Position numbers and translations under genes: made by a program. A stretch of DNA of 64,000 bases from positions 3,906,001 through 3,970,000 of the forward strand of contig OZ244212.1 in assembly GCA_965216695.1 (NCBI GenBank). The letters run 5' to 3'. Origin of the DNA: G965216695 sp965216695 (GTDB taxonomy: Bacteria > Pseudomonadota > Gammaproteobacteria > Pseudomonadales > Azotimanducaceae). Of this stretch, positions 52,797-60,120 are shown in pieces (position 1 is the stretch's first letter; each line of letters starts with the position of its first letter). Under the pieces are notes generated by a model. It was not told the DNA's origin. It was given only the letters and a program-made list of their open reading frames with translations, and did not search any database.

Positions 52797-53576
52797 TCAC
52801 GGCGTGCCGTTGAAAAACCACACGTCGGTTAGCCTTACGCGTACCGAGTTGACGATGTCGGCGAACGCATCCTCAATGATGTCGTTGAGACCGCGCACGC
52901 GCAGAATGAAACCGACGTCGCCGTCGCTCTCGCGGTAGTCGAACTGGACTGTAAGCGCCACCGGCTCGGCACCCTCAAAGATCGATATCAGAATGGCCAG
53001 CCGTTCGGGTATCTCGAACTCGGTCGCGCCGCGCTTCTCGTCCACGTAGTGGAGCTGAATGGTCCCGTTGTGGTTGTTGACGGCGGATCGGAACGAACCC
53101 GACTTAGTCACGCGAAAATCGGTGACGATCTCAAGCAACGTTGCTGTCGCCGGTTCACGAATTGTGGACGCCATCTGGTGCAGGAATTCCGCCAGATCTC
53201 TTTGTCCGATGCGCTTTCCTAGTATCTCTTTCCAGTTGCGGAACTCCTGCGAGTGACGCACCACCAGCTCGGCGGTGTGTTGCTCCCATTTGGGTGCGGC
53301 GGGTTCGGAGTGATCGAGGATCGCGCGCACCTTCTGATCCGCTAGGCTGTAGTAGACCGATGTCGTCGACGGGTTTTTGAACCGAGCCACGTAGGCTACG
53401 AACGAATCAGTGTCGATGAGCTTTGCGTGATTCGTGTTGCGGCGCGGCGCATTTTCGAATTTTTCAAGGTCGGTGACCTTGAACCCTTCGGTATGCACCA
53501 GTACCGGGTGCTCGTCGATGTGCTCGATTGCGTATTCGCCGGCAATGGCGTCGAGCATTTCTCTAACTGTTTCCAT
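52797..53576 (-). CDS. YfdQ family (DUF2303) phage protein
   Basis: 259 aa. The pattern YSLADQKVRAILDHSEPAAPKW..., FRNWKEI, LAEFLHQM and the C-terminal RVRGLNDIIEDAFADIVNSVR match the DUF2303/YfdQ proteins in prophages such as E. coli CPS-53. Function unknown; often next to a small partner, as here with the 114-aa gene overlapping its start. Confidence 0.85.
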   Translation of the reverse strand: METVREMLDAIAGEYAIEHIDEHPVLVHTEGFKVTDLEKFENAPRRNTNHAKLIDTDSFVAYVARFKNPSTTSVYYSLADQKVRAILDHSEPAAPKWEQHTAELVVRHSQEFRNWKEILGKRIGQRDLAEFLHQMASTIREPATATLLEIVTDFRVTKSGSFRSAVNNHNGTIQLHYVDEKRGATEFEIPERLAILISIFEGAEPVALTVQFDYRESDGDVGFILRVRGLNDIIEDAFADIVNSVRVRLTDVWFFNGTP

Positions 53577-53907
53577 TTAGAATTTCTCCGGTTGCGGGAT
53601 CTACGGGTGCGATGCCCGGTGCAGTCATCTGCTCCGGGTCATCGCGTAGTAAGTCGCCTTGGGGGTTGGTGAACATTATCGATTCACGGCGGCCGACCTT
53701 GGGCGGCTTCGCCGCGACGTCGGTCGCGATCGAGAGTACGGTTTCGGTGTTGCCTTGCATTGAGACGGTCACCGTGAGCGTCAGCGTGCCTTTGCGCCGC
53801 GTTTGCCGTACCTGTTGTACGAGCTCCGCGAGCATTTCGGTTGCATCCGCGTCGAGGTGGCCACGCTCCCAATAGGCAATCTGTTGTGAGAAAGGGGTTC
53901 TAGACAT
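53563..53907 (-). CDS. Phage protein, unknown function
   Basis: 114 aa from MSRTPFSQQIAYWERGHLDADATEMLAELVQQVRQ; middle has a beta segment GTLTLTVTVSMQG. C-terminus Pro/Asp rich. It is typically found beside DUF2303 genes in prophages. The ATG at 53907 is chosen; the open frame before it is not gene-like. Overlaps yfdQ-like gene by 14 bp. Confidence 0.65.
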   Translation of the reverse strand: MSRTPFSQQIAYWERGHLDADATEMLAELVQQVRQTRRKGTLTLTVTVSMQGNTETVLSIATDVAAKPPKVGRRESIMFTNPQGDLLRDDPEQMTAPGIAPVDPATGEILNGNS

Positions 53908-54071
53908 CGTGTCTCCGGGTAACGCACCGAGTACTACAAGATTTGGAATGCATGCGAGTAGCATCGACGTAGTAGTGAAGGTAGGCGACGAGACATGACG
54001 CTCTCGCCGCGTGTTTTTCCCGACTGAGCAACCAGCCAGGCGTAAAACCGAATGGGTGACAACCTATGTGC

Positions 54072-54170
54072 TCACACTAGGAACCGGAACAGCAGAGCCA
54101 ACGTGATCCCCGCAACGGCGGCAACGACAATGCAGTCGAGCGCCTGATCGAGAAATTCGCGCCCGCTCAT
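54072..54170 (-). CDS. Tiny membrane peptide
   Basis: 32 aa, MSGREFLDQALDCIVVAAVAGITLALLFRFLV: one membrane span. Its start overlaps the stop of the 90-aa gene by 4 bp. No family assigned. A 164-bp gap to the next gene on the left (53908-54071) shows nothing clear. Confidence 0.5.
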   Translation of the reverse strand: MSGREFLDQALDCIVVAAVAGITLALLFRFLV

Positions 54171-54439
54171 TGCGCCACCATCGGCGGCTGAATCACGTGG
54201 GCGCCGCCCTCTGACGCCATCCGATCGCGCTGCATGCGCATCGCAACCTTGGCGTGGAAAACTTCGTAGCAACGCTCAAGCGTCCGCAGCCCGGCTTGTT
54301 CGGTCTCGTCGGTGCCGTACGTTGCGAGCATCAACTCACAGATCTCTCGCATTTCGCGTAGCGTTACCTGGTAACGCGCCTCGATCGGCGCCTCGTGGTT
54401 GTTCAGTAGGACAAGGGGGTGGTCGGTGTACAGGCCCAT
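54167..54439 (-). CDS. Phage protein, first gene of leftward operon
   Basis: 90 aa, soluble, mostly helical (EARYQVTLREMREICELMLATYG). Not recognised. It is the first gene of the leftward early operon, whose promoter would lie under the two operators at 54471 and 54496. Confidence 0.6.
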   Translation of the reverse strand: MGLYTDHPLVLLNNHEAPIEARYQVTLREMREICELMLATYGTDETEQAGLRTLERCYEVFHAKVAMRMQRDRMASEGGAHVIQPPMVAQ

Positions 54440-54470
54440 GAATTTCTTCTCCGCACTAGGCCGTAGACAG

Positions 54471-54508
54471 TAGCAAAATGCTTTTGTATAAACAATAGCA
54501 AATCGCTA
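54471..54508. promoter_or_regulatory. Operator pair O1-O2 (TAGC-N5-GCTA)
   Basis: TAGCAAAATGCTT (54471-54483) and TAGCAAATCGCTA (54496-54508), starts 25 bp apart, between the leftward operon and the rightward zinc-ribbon gene. They match the three copies around the repressor start. Probable repressor binding sites controlling both directions; a TTGTAT-17-TAATTC pair overlaps them rightward. Confidence 0.75.
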
Positions 54509-54571
54509 ATTCCTCGCATCTCGGCACGCTGCTACGTTTGAGCGGTCACTGATCCGGGGAGTGTTTTTACA

Positions 54572-55108
54572 GTGCGTATCTGCGGAACCTGCACGACGGA
54601 AGTTAGCGCGGCTCATGAAACTTGTCCGGCGTGCGGTGCACACCTGCCGGAGGTCGCGCACCGGGCGTCGGCCACTGGTGTCACGGTTGGTGCGATCGCT
54701 GTGTTTTTAGCCGTGGGTTACCTGGTATGGGAGGACGGCAGGCCAAGCGCATACGAGCGTCGACAGAACACGTCGACCAGTAGATCTATTTATCTTGAGG
54801 CGGCACAGGATACGCCAACAAGGACGCACGGAGACCAGGCGAACAGCTACCTGTTGGGCCTTGATTCGGCTACCCCCGCTAGCATCATCGCTCGGTGCCG
54901 CGAATCCACGGGAGAGTACGGCGCCGCAGTCGTGCAGGCTTGCGCCGATGGAGATATCAGCGCGGTCGCGGCGCTCGCCAAGTATCCCGCAGGTACGGAA
55001 CCTATCATCCGTCGCTGTAAGCGTATCGGCGCCCAGCACGGGTGGGCGGTGGTTCGGGCGTGCGTCGATCAAGACATCAAAGCGGAGAAAGCGCTCAGCC
55101 GTTATTGA
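54572..55108 (+). CDS. Zinc-ribbon membrane protein
   Basis: 178 aa. N-terminal zinc ribbon (CGTC..., CPACG: two CxxC), one membrane span near 38-55 (VTVGAIAVFLAVGYLVW), then a region with two related ~35-residue units (IIARCRESTGEYGAAVVQACADGDISAVAAL and IIRRCKRIGAQHGWAVVRACVDQDIKAEKAL). No family assigned. GTG start. It is alone, rightward, between operator clusters, the place where phages carry exclusion or lysogeny genes. Confidence 0.7.
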   Translation: MRICGTCTTEVSAAHETCPACGAHLPEVAHRASATGVTVGAIAVFLAVGYLVWEDGRPSAYERRQNTSTSRSIYLEAAQDTPTRTHGDQANSYLLGLDSATPASIIARCRESTGEYGAAVVQACADGDISAVAALAKYPAGTEPIIRRCKRIGAQHGWAVVRACVDQDIKAEKALSRY

Positions 55109-55339
55109 CACTGTATGGATATACAGTATCGTATATGAGCACCAGTGATATTGCGGTGATGTCAGAGTTAGGAAATCTGCCATAGATGCCGTGCTCTGGG
55201 ACTCGTACCATAGAGCGCGTTCCGTGTCGAGACGATCTCGTAGAAATTCGCGAACAAACATAAGGAGGTGCAGCGCCGGGCGCAGGGAATGCCCGCCGGT
55301 TGATCGCTGCAAGAATCGATTAACCTTGGGGGTGCTGCG

Positions 55340-55510
55340 ATGGGATCGCTATCGCATCTCACTGATTCACAGCTCGAGCAACTGTTTCTAGAAGCTGTCG
55401 AAAAGTTGGGCGCGCAAGACGTCGAAAACCTTGCGCGAGTTTTGGATCTGGTCGCTAGTCGACAATCGACTGAAGTATCAACACCACCGCTTCCCGTTGC
55501 TCGCGAGTGA
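55340..55510 (+). CDS. Small ORF opposing the repressor gene
   Basis: 56 aa, MGSLSHLTDSQLEQLFLEAVEKLGAQDVENLARVLDLVASRQ, helical. It overlaps the 3' end of the repressor gene (antisense). Ribosome site is weak (GGGGGTGCTGCG). An unused strong AAGGAGG at 55263 suggests the real start or a leader may lie earlier. The rest of 55109-55339 shows no gene. Confidence 0.4.
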   Translation: MGSLSHLTDSQLEQLFLEAVEKLGAQDVENLARVLDLVASRQSTEVSTPPLPVARE

Positions 55511-55802
55511 GTTTTCGGAAGTAAACCAATTCCTTTGAGACGAGCTCGCCTGGTGGTGGCGAGTCGGGTGTATCCATCCAGCCGTCGGGCAGGCCGAGGC
55601 CGCGCTCGATGCCACGTGCTGTTGTGTGGCCCATGCCGCGCCCGCGCGACTTGTTTTTGATCTGGCTCAGGTAACTCGCATTCTGGCCGGCGAGTGAAGC
55701 TAGACGCTCAATCGTGCCGTACTCGTCGATTAGTTGCAGTAGCTTCGTGTGGCGTGTCGTGCGGACGTCCATCCGCGCGAACTGTAGCAAAGTGCTATTC
55801 AT
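55455..55802 (-). CDS. CI-like phage repressor (HTH, no peptidase domain)
   Basis: 115 aa. HTH: TIERLASLAGQNASYLSQIKNKSRGRGMGHTTARGIERGLGLPDGWMD, the pattern of short XRE-type prophage repressors; the LexA-like C-terminal peptidase is missing, so induction cannot be by RecA self-cleavage of this protein. The C-terminal helix ELVYFRKLTREQREAVVLILQSIVD likely dimerises. Start with GGAG 6 bases upstream. Operator O3 overlaps codons 2-6. Confidence 0.82.
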   Translation of the reverse strand: MNSTLLQFARMDVRTTRHTKLLQLIDEYGTIERLASLAGQNASYLSQIKNKSRGRGMGHTTARGIERGLGLPDGWMDTPDSPPPGELVSKELVYFRKLTREQREAVVLILQSIVD

Positions 55803-55848
55803 GAGACTCCAAGCAAAAAGCTATTGAATAGACCGTAGCAATGCGCTA
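55785..55848. promoter_or_regulatory. Operator triplet O3-O5 between repressor and Cro
   Basis: TAGCAAAGTGCTA (55785), AAGCAAAAAGCTA (55811) and TAGCAATGCGCTA (55836); spacings 26 and 25 bp. O5 lies between a TTGAAT -35 (55824) and a possible TACGGT -10 for the cro gene. Consensus TAGC-N5-GCTA is dyadic, as for a dimeric HTH protein. Confidence 0.8.
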
Positions 55849-55860
55849 CGGTGGCAGCTC

Positions 55861-56064
55861 ATGAATGCGCGCGAGTACATCGACACGTTCGGGTGGGAAG
55901 AAGCCGAGCGGGTCGCAAAGGCGGCGGGTACCAACCGCGCCTACTTCAGCCAGATTGCCAACGGACACCGCAATGCAAGCGTGCCGCTGGCGCAGAAACT
56001 CGTAGATGCCTCTGCCGGCCGATTGGACTTTATGAGCCTCGTAAACGCCGGCCGTGCCGCATGA
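55861..56064 (+). CDS. Cro/YdaS-like antirepressor
   Basis: 67 aa HTH: REYIDTFGWEEAERVAKAAGTNRAYFSQIANGHRNASVPLAQKLVDAS, the YdaS/Cro form. Divergent to the repressor gene with three operators between them, so it is the natural opponent in the lysis-lysogeny switch. Confidence 0.82.
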   Translation: MNAREYIDTFGWEEAERVAKAAGTNRAYFSQIANGHRNASVPLAQKLVDASAGRLDFMSLVNAGRAA

Positions 56065-56118
56065 ACCAGTTTCCCCCGCACTACGGATGCAAGGTTGGCT
56101 CCATCATCCGCGGGACTA

Positions 56119-56165
56119 GACCCGCTGCGTGTTTTTCATAGTTTCGCGCAGCGGGTCGTTTTTTT
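56119..56165 (+). terminator. Rho-independent terminator/attenuator after cro
   Basis: 11-base arms GACCCGCTGCG / CGCAGCGGGTC, 17-base loop, then GTTTTTTTTG. Located between cro and the CII-like gene, like lambda tR1, so early transcription may need antitermination or simply be attenuated. Confidence 0.85.
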
Positions 56166-56224
56166 GCCTGAATTCAGTGGTGTAAGTCACTGAAAGTAGC
56201 TGAAACAGTTTTTCAGTAGGTGCA

Positions 56225-56608
56225 GTGGAACAGATCAACTTAGAACTTGAGCCCGGCTATCTGGATCGTTTCCAAACGATCGAAGATACGGTTGTGCACG
56301 TCGTGTACTCGGGGCGCAAGGCGCAAGGTTCGATTGCACTGGATCTCGACGAATCGCCGAGCGCACTCACGCGCAAGGTCAAAGGTGATCTCGATTTCCC
56401 TTTGAAGCATCTGCCGGCGTTGATGGAAACGACGGGTGATCTGACGCCGCTGTACTGGCTGGTTGAGCGCTTTTTGACACCAGAACGAGGTGAGCGTGAG
56501 CAGGCGTTACGCAAAGCGCTCGCCTGCGTGGCAGGGTACCCCGAGGTCGCAAACGTACTGCAGGCAATGATCGACGCGTCACGACCGCAGGTGGTGGCGG
56601 TGAAATGA
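56225..56608 (+). CDS. CII-like phage regulatory protein
   Basis: 127 aa. DLDESPSALTRKVKGDLDFPLKHLPALMETTGDLTPLYWLVERF matches the CII/CP76 regulatory family of prophages. It would act as a transcription regulator in the lysogeny decision. GTG start, preceded by a GTAGGTG site. Lies after the terminator, as cII does in lambdoid phages. Confidence 0.8.
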   Translation: MEQINLELEPGYLDRFQTIEDTVVHVVYSGRKAQGSIALDLDESPSALTRKVKGDLDFPLKHLPALMETTGDLTPLYWLVERFLTPERGEREQALRKALACVAGYPEVANVLQAMIDASRPQVVAVK

Positions 56609-56751
56609 ATCTTAGGCTATCCCACAGCGATGCCGTTATAGCCGTGCGACGGATATGGGCGATACCGGGATCTGGGCCCGGCCGCTCATGGGCTAGACGA
56701 GGGATTGGGCGCGGTGCGCGCCTGGGGCCAGCCGTCGGGCCTCCCCTCTGA
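56605..56751 (+). CDS. Possible 48-aa phage ORF
   Basis: MNLRLSHSDAVIAVRRIWA then PGSGPGRSWARRG; ATG overlaps the cII stop (ATGA). Very basic. No family known. May be real by coupling only. Confidence 0.35.
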   Translation: MNLRLSHSDAVIAVRRIWAIPGSGPGRSWARRGIGRGARLGPAVGPPL

Positions 56752-56758
56752 CCGCGTC

Positions 56759-57052
56759 ATGCGCACGGACTCGCAACACACCACGAACCCGGCACCCTCA
56801 CTGATCGAGCGGCGCGACGCGCGTATGGCGTGGGCGATCTCTCAGAAACTCGGGCCGACAGCAAAAGCCGCGTTGCTCGTGCATGCGTTTCACTGCGCGA
56901 TCGACGGCGAGCTCACACTCAGCCGCAGCGAGGCCGCGGTCACAAGCGGACTTTCCGTCTATCAGATCGACCGTGCACTCAGCACGCTGACGCAGGCCGG
57001 CTTGCTCGTTCGTGGCAGCGATGGCGTGCGCCGTTTGGAGTTACCGACGTGA
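56759..57052 (+). CDS. Winged-helix phage protein (replication/regulation)
   Basis: 97 aa: residues ~25-95 fit a winged helix (TAKAALLVHAFHCAIDGELTLSRSEAAVTSGLSVYQIDRALSTLTQAGLLVRGSDGVRRLEL). It is coupled to the next gene by a GTGA overlap, so may act with it at the origin. The ATG is chosen; an earlier in-frame GTG at 56714 has no good ribosome site. Confidence 0.65.
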   Translation: MRTDSQHTTNPAPSLIERRDARMAWAISQKLGPTAKAALLVHAFHCAIDGELTLSRSEAAVTSGLSVYQIDRALSTLTQAGLLVRGSDGVRRLELPT

Positions 57053-57807
57053 GCATCGACGCGACGCGCTGGGCTTGGATGCAACACGGGCTACGCCCGA
57101 GTGAAAAACTGACGTTGCTCGCTCTGGCGGATCGGGCGGACGACAACGACGAGGCGTGGCCATCGGTGCGTCGGCTTGAGATGGACACGGGTCTCAATCG
57201 CAAGACATTGCCGGCGGCTCTGCGCGCGCTCGCACGTCATCGGATGATCGTCGACACGGGTCGAACGAAGGGCAAAACCGGGCGCGTGAAGGTGTGGAAA
57301 TTGCTCGGTGTGGAGCACCGAGAGAAATGTGCCCAAAAGTGGGTAGATATGAAAAACGAGCCGCCAGAACCCGCGTCAGACGGGGCTCTCAGCGCCCCTG
57401 ATTTTCAATCAGCCCAAAAACGGGCCGATTCGAAAAAAGGCGATCAAAACGATACCGAAAACGGGGGCATTGTCCCGAATGATGGCCGGGTAATAGGCCC
57501 GAAAACGGACAGTAATAGGCCCGAAAACGGGCCGACTAAATGTGCCCAAAAACGGGCCATAGAACCTACCAATAGGAACCTACCAGAGAACCAGGAGAAC
57601 GCGCCGCCCGCGGAAGCGGGACGGGCGGCGCTCTCCCGTGGTTCTGGTAGCGAGGTCGATGACGATATCGAGACGTGGGAAACGGCCGGGTATCAATCCG
57701 AGTCTGACTACCGTGCGGCACGCAGCAGCATGGCGGAACCCCATCGGCGGCGATTGCGCGATCTCGGCCTTGACCTTCCGAAACTCGGCAACGACAGGAG
57801 CGGTTAA
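57049..57807 (+). CDS. Helix-turn-helix phage replication initiator (O-like) with internal iterons
   Basis: 252 aa. N-terminal HTH_36-type winged helix (RWAWMQHGLRPSEKLTLLALADRADDNDEAWPSVRRLEMDTGLNRKTLPAALRAL), a low-complexity middle (~100-185) and a C-terminal helical region. The middle is encoded by DNA with six copies of GCCCrAAAACGGGC, producing AQKRA/RPENGP-type peptide repeats. As in lambda O, the origin seems to be inside the gene. GTG start overlaps the previous stop. No helicase-loader gene is recognised next to it. Confidence 0.75.
   Translation: MSIDATRWAWMQHGLRPSEKLTLLALADRADDNDEAWPSVRRLEMDTGLNRKTLPAALRALARHRMIVDTGRTKGKTGRVKVWKLLGVEHREKCAQKWVDMKNEPPEPASDGALSAPDFQSAQKRADSKKGDQNDTENGGIVPNDGRVIGPKTDSNRPENGPTKCAQKRAIEPTNRNLPENQENAPPAEAGRAALSRGSGSEVDDDIETWETAGYQSESDYRAARSSMAEPHRRRLRDLGLDLPKLGNDRSG
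57331..57557 (+). repeat. Iteron array, probable phage replication origin
   Basis: Six 14-bp units of consensus GCCCrAAAACGGGC at 57331, 57412, 57453 (degenerate), 57497, 57519 and 57544; the last three are 22 and 25 bp apart. Each has inverted ends (GCCC/GGGC). It lies in the middle of the replication-initiator gene. Confidence 0.75.
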
Positions 57808-57811
57808 TCAC

Positions 57812-58222
57812 ATGGGTAAACAAGTCGGCGGACGGCATTACAAAAACCTGGCCATCGAACCGGAACGGTACGCGGCGGAGAACGATCTCGGTTGGCACGA
57901 GGGCGAGGTCGTCAAGTACATCACGAGGCACGCGTCGAAGGGCGGAGCCGTGGACATCCGGAAAGCGATGCACGTGTGCGAAATGATTTTGCACCACCGC
58001 TACGGTCGACCGGATCCGAACGACGGGCCGCAAACGCTTCGGGGTCTGCGCGAATCGCGCGGACTCACAGTCACCGACGCGGCGCTCAAAATCGGTATGG
58101 CGCCGACGCACTTGTCGCGCATTGAGCGCGGCTACTCCGCGAGCCTCGGCGCGTTGGAGCCGATTGCCGAATTCTACGGTGTGTCGCTCGGTTGGGTTGT
58201 CGATCACCGGTGCGCGTCGTGA
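57812..58222 (+). CDS. DUF3310 - HTH fusion protein
   Basis: 136 aa. Residues 1-70: DUF3310 (GGRHYKNLAIEPERYAAENDLGWHEGEVVKYITRHASKGGAVDIRKAMHVCEMIL), a phage nucleotide-kinase-like small domain. Residues ~72-130: XRE HTH (LRGLRESRGLTVTDAALKIGMAPTHLSRIERGYSASLGALEPIAEFYGV). The pair is normally separate proteins. Start at MGKQVGGRHYKN, 4 bp past the previous stop. Confidence 0.82.
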   Translation: MGKQVGGRHYKNLAIEPERYAAENDLGWHEGEVVKYITRHASKGGAVDIRKAMHVCEMILHHRYGRPDPNDGPQTLRGLRESRGLTVTDAALKIGMAPTHLSRIERGYSASLGALEPIAEFYGVSLGWVVDHRCAS

Positions 58223-58308
58223 CGCTGTTGGAGTTCATCGAGGCGGTCGTGCTCGTTGAACTGCTCGTCGCTTGTGCGTTGTGGGGATTGAGCGAGGTGG
58301 ACTGGTGA
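58219..58308 (+). CDS. 29-aa membrane peptide
   Basis: VTLLEFIEAVVLVELLVACALWGLSEVDW; GTG start overlaps the DUF3310-HTH stop (GTGA) and its stop overlaps the next GTG. One hydrophobic span. Unknown. Confidence 0.4.
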   Translation: MTLLEFIEAVVLVELLVACALWGLSEVDW

Positions 58309-58745
58309 GCACGTGGTTGACATGGGAGCAGATCAACGGCGGAGATCTGTGCCCGACATACCTGTACCGCTTTGTGCTTGCGAACCTGCCGGGTGGGCGG
58401 CGCGTGTATCTGCACCACTTCGTCGGCGACGACTGGTCCCGCGATCCGCACGATCACCCAAAGTGGTTCATCTCCGTCGGACTGTGGGGTGCATACGACG
58501 AGGACGTTTATTCGCCTGAGATCGGCGGGGACGAAGCCGTGCGGACTAAGCGATGGCGCGCGCCGTGGATTCGAAAGTTTCCGGCCGAACACATTCACAG
58601 GGTTCGGGCGAGACACACAGGCGGGGCGTGGACGCTGGTTGTCACGGGGCCTGTAACCCGCGAATGGGGGTTTTGGTACCGCCGCACCTGGGTCGCGTTT
58701 CGTGAGTACTTGAGTGCTCACGGTGATGCGCGGAAAGACTGTTAA
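58305..58745 (+). CDS. Cupin-like phage protein
   Basis: 146 aa. YLHHFVGDDWSRDPHDHPKWFISVGLWGAYDED and WIRKFPAEHIHRV...WTLVVTGPVTREWGFW are a recurring phage pattern with histidines placed as in a cupin metal site (HDHP, EHIH). Function unknown. GTG start overlaps the previous stop. Confidence 0.75.
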   Translation: MSTWLTWEQINGGDLCPTYLYRFVLANLPGGRRVYLHHFVGDDWSRDPHDHPKWFISVGLWGAYDEDVYSPEIGGDEAVRTKRWRAPWIRKFPAEHIHRVRARHTGGAWTLVVTGPVTREWGFWYRRTWVAFREYLSAHGDARKDC

Positions 58746-59225
58746 GTGACACGCCGCCCGGTCGCCATCAATGCCCGTCGCGAGCTCGTGCTGAGCGAAC
58801 ACAAGGAGCAAGCCGCTTTTGTGCTGCGACTGCGCACGCAATACCCGGAAGTTGCGGAGTACATGACGGCGGTTCCGCACGGCGGACAGCGGCACAAGGC
58901 CGTCGCGGCGAAACTCAGGGCGGAGGGTGTGACGCGTGGTTACCCCGATATCTTGATCGACTATCCGTGTGGCCCGTTCTCGGGGATGCGTATCGAAATG
59001 AAACGGCGCAACGCGACGCAATCGGACATCAAGCCGGAGCAACGCGCATGGGGCGATCGCCTGCTTGCCGCCGGCTTTCTCGCGGTGGTAGCGCGCGGTG
59101 CGGATCACGCGATGGATCAGGTAGAGGAGTATCTCGCGCTCGGCGAGTCGGACCGCGGGGTTTTCGCCCCCGCGGAGGTCAACGAGCTTTTCGGGTTCGA
59201 ATTGCTTTTGCTGGAGGAAGGGTAA
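58746..59225 (+). CDS. VRR-NUC domain nuclease
   Basis: 159 aa. Restriction-fold motifs: SEHKEQAAFV, GYPDILIDYP (Asp), MRIEMKRR (ExK) and QRAWGDRLLAAGF, the VRR-NUC pattern. Probably a Holliday-junction-resolvase-like enzyme for phage recombination/replication. GTG start directly after the previous stop. Confidence 0.88.
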   Translation: MTRRPVAINARRELVLSEHKEQAAFVLRLRTQYPEVAEYMTAVPHGGQRHKAVAAKLRAEGVTRGYPDILIDYPCGPFSGMRIEMKRRNATQSDIKPEQRAWGDRLLAAGFLAVVARGADHAMDQVEEYLALGESDRGVFAPAEVNELFGFELLLLEEG

Positions 59226-59660
59226 GTGGACTGGCATCGTTTGGAGTTTCCGCGGCGGATCGTGGCCATGATCGTCAATGAATCGGGTGATCGGCTGCAT
59301 AGAGCGTGCACATTCGACGTTCAGAGCGACACTTGTTACGGTTACGGCGAACACCGGCTTTACTCACTGGCGGAAGCGGTAGCGATACTGATTACGCTGC
59401 ATCTGCAGGACTTGGGGATCACTCTCAAACGACGAACCGAGTTCGTCGAGCAGATCGTACGTAAGGATCAAACGCCGAATGACATTCGCTTTGCACTCGC
59501 ACAGCGCCCGGTCGACGACGACGAGGTGTCTATTCAGATCGTTCGCGATTCGACTGATATCAAGTTGCGTGAACGCTGCTCCGTGCTGATTGATGTCGCC
59601 GCGCTGGTCGAGCGGGTTGTCGTCCGCCACCGCATGTTGCGCGAGCTCGGCACTCTGTAG
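59226..59660 (+). CDS. Phage protein, unknown function
   Basis: 144 aa, mixed alpha/beta (LEFPRRIVAMIVNESGDRLHRACTF, SLAEAVAILITLHLQDLGI). Not recognised. GTG start one codon after the nuclease gene stop, so same operon; csrA follows 3 bp later. Confidence 0.6.
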   Translation: MDWHRLEFPRRIVAMIVNESGDRLHRACTFDVQSDTCYGYGEHRLYSLAEAVAILITLHLQDLGITLKRRTEFVEQIVRKDQTPNDIRFALAQRPVDDDEVSIQIVRDSTDIKLRERCSVLIDVAALVERVVVRHRMLRELGTL

Positions 59661-59663
59661 CCC

Positions 59664-59852
59664 ATGCTAGTACTCACGCGCCGGCACGAGGAGTCGATCA
59701 CGATCGGGCACAACGCAGAGATTGTGATCAAGGTGCTGCACTTGCGGGGTTCGCAGGTGTGGATCGGCGTGGAGGCACCGCGGGACGTGCCCGTGCACCG
59801 GACGGAGTTCTACAACCGCCTAGCGGCGGCTGAGGGGAAGCCGACGGTATGA
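59664..59852 (+). CDS. csrA: Phage-encoded CsrA/RsmA
   Basis: 62 aa, starting MLVLTRRHEESITIG and ending VHRTEFYNRLAAA. The RNA-contact residues (Leu4, Arg6 and Arg46 in PVHR) are kept; there is a two-residue insertion near EIVIKVLHL compared with E. coli CsrA. CsrA binds GGA in mRNA leaders. A phage copy could reset host carbon/biofilm control or its own late genes. Its stop overlaps the next ATG. Confidence 0.92.
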   Translation: MLVLTRRHEESITIGHNAEIVIKVLHLRGSQVWIGVEAPRDVPVHRTEFYNRLAAAEGKPTV

Positions 59853-60100
59853 CACGGCGCCCGTACCGAACGCGCGTGACACCGATACAGCGGGCGACAC
59901 TCGACTATCTGGAGGGGCACCTCGTCGAGCACCAGCGTATGCCGACGGTCAAAGAGATTGGCGCGGCGTTCGACATCAACACAAACGCCGCGCAGGAGCG
60001 TTTACGCGCGTTGGAGCGCAAGCAATTGGTGGCGCGTGGTGGTGGGCGAGCGCGGGCCGTGAAACTACTGCATAAACGTATAGTGCTTTGTGACACGTGA
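59849..60100 (+). CDS. LexA-type winged-helix protein
   Basis: 83 aa: TPIQRATLDYLEGHLVEHQRMPTVKEIGAAFDINTNAAQERLRALERKQLVARGGGRARAVKL is the LexA N-terminal DNA-binding domain without the peptidase. It may regulate late or SOS-linked promoters. Coupled to csrA (ATGA). Confidence 0.82.
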   Translation: MTRRPYRTRVTPIQRATLDYLEGHLVEHQRMPTVKEIGAAFDINTNAAQERLRALERKQLVARGGGRARAVKLLHKRIVLCDT

Positions 60101-60120
60101 AACATGGGAGGGTGTGAAAC

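Noticed and set aside
55263..55300. Strong AAGGAGG before a short GTG frame
   Set aside because: The only frame (GTG...TGA) is about a dozen codons; may be a leader but not supported as a gene.
58086..59354. 422-aa minus-strand ORF across the prophage
   Set aside because: Antisense to four coupled plus-strand genes with recognised domains.
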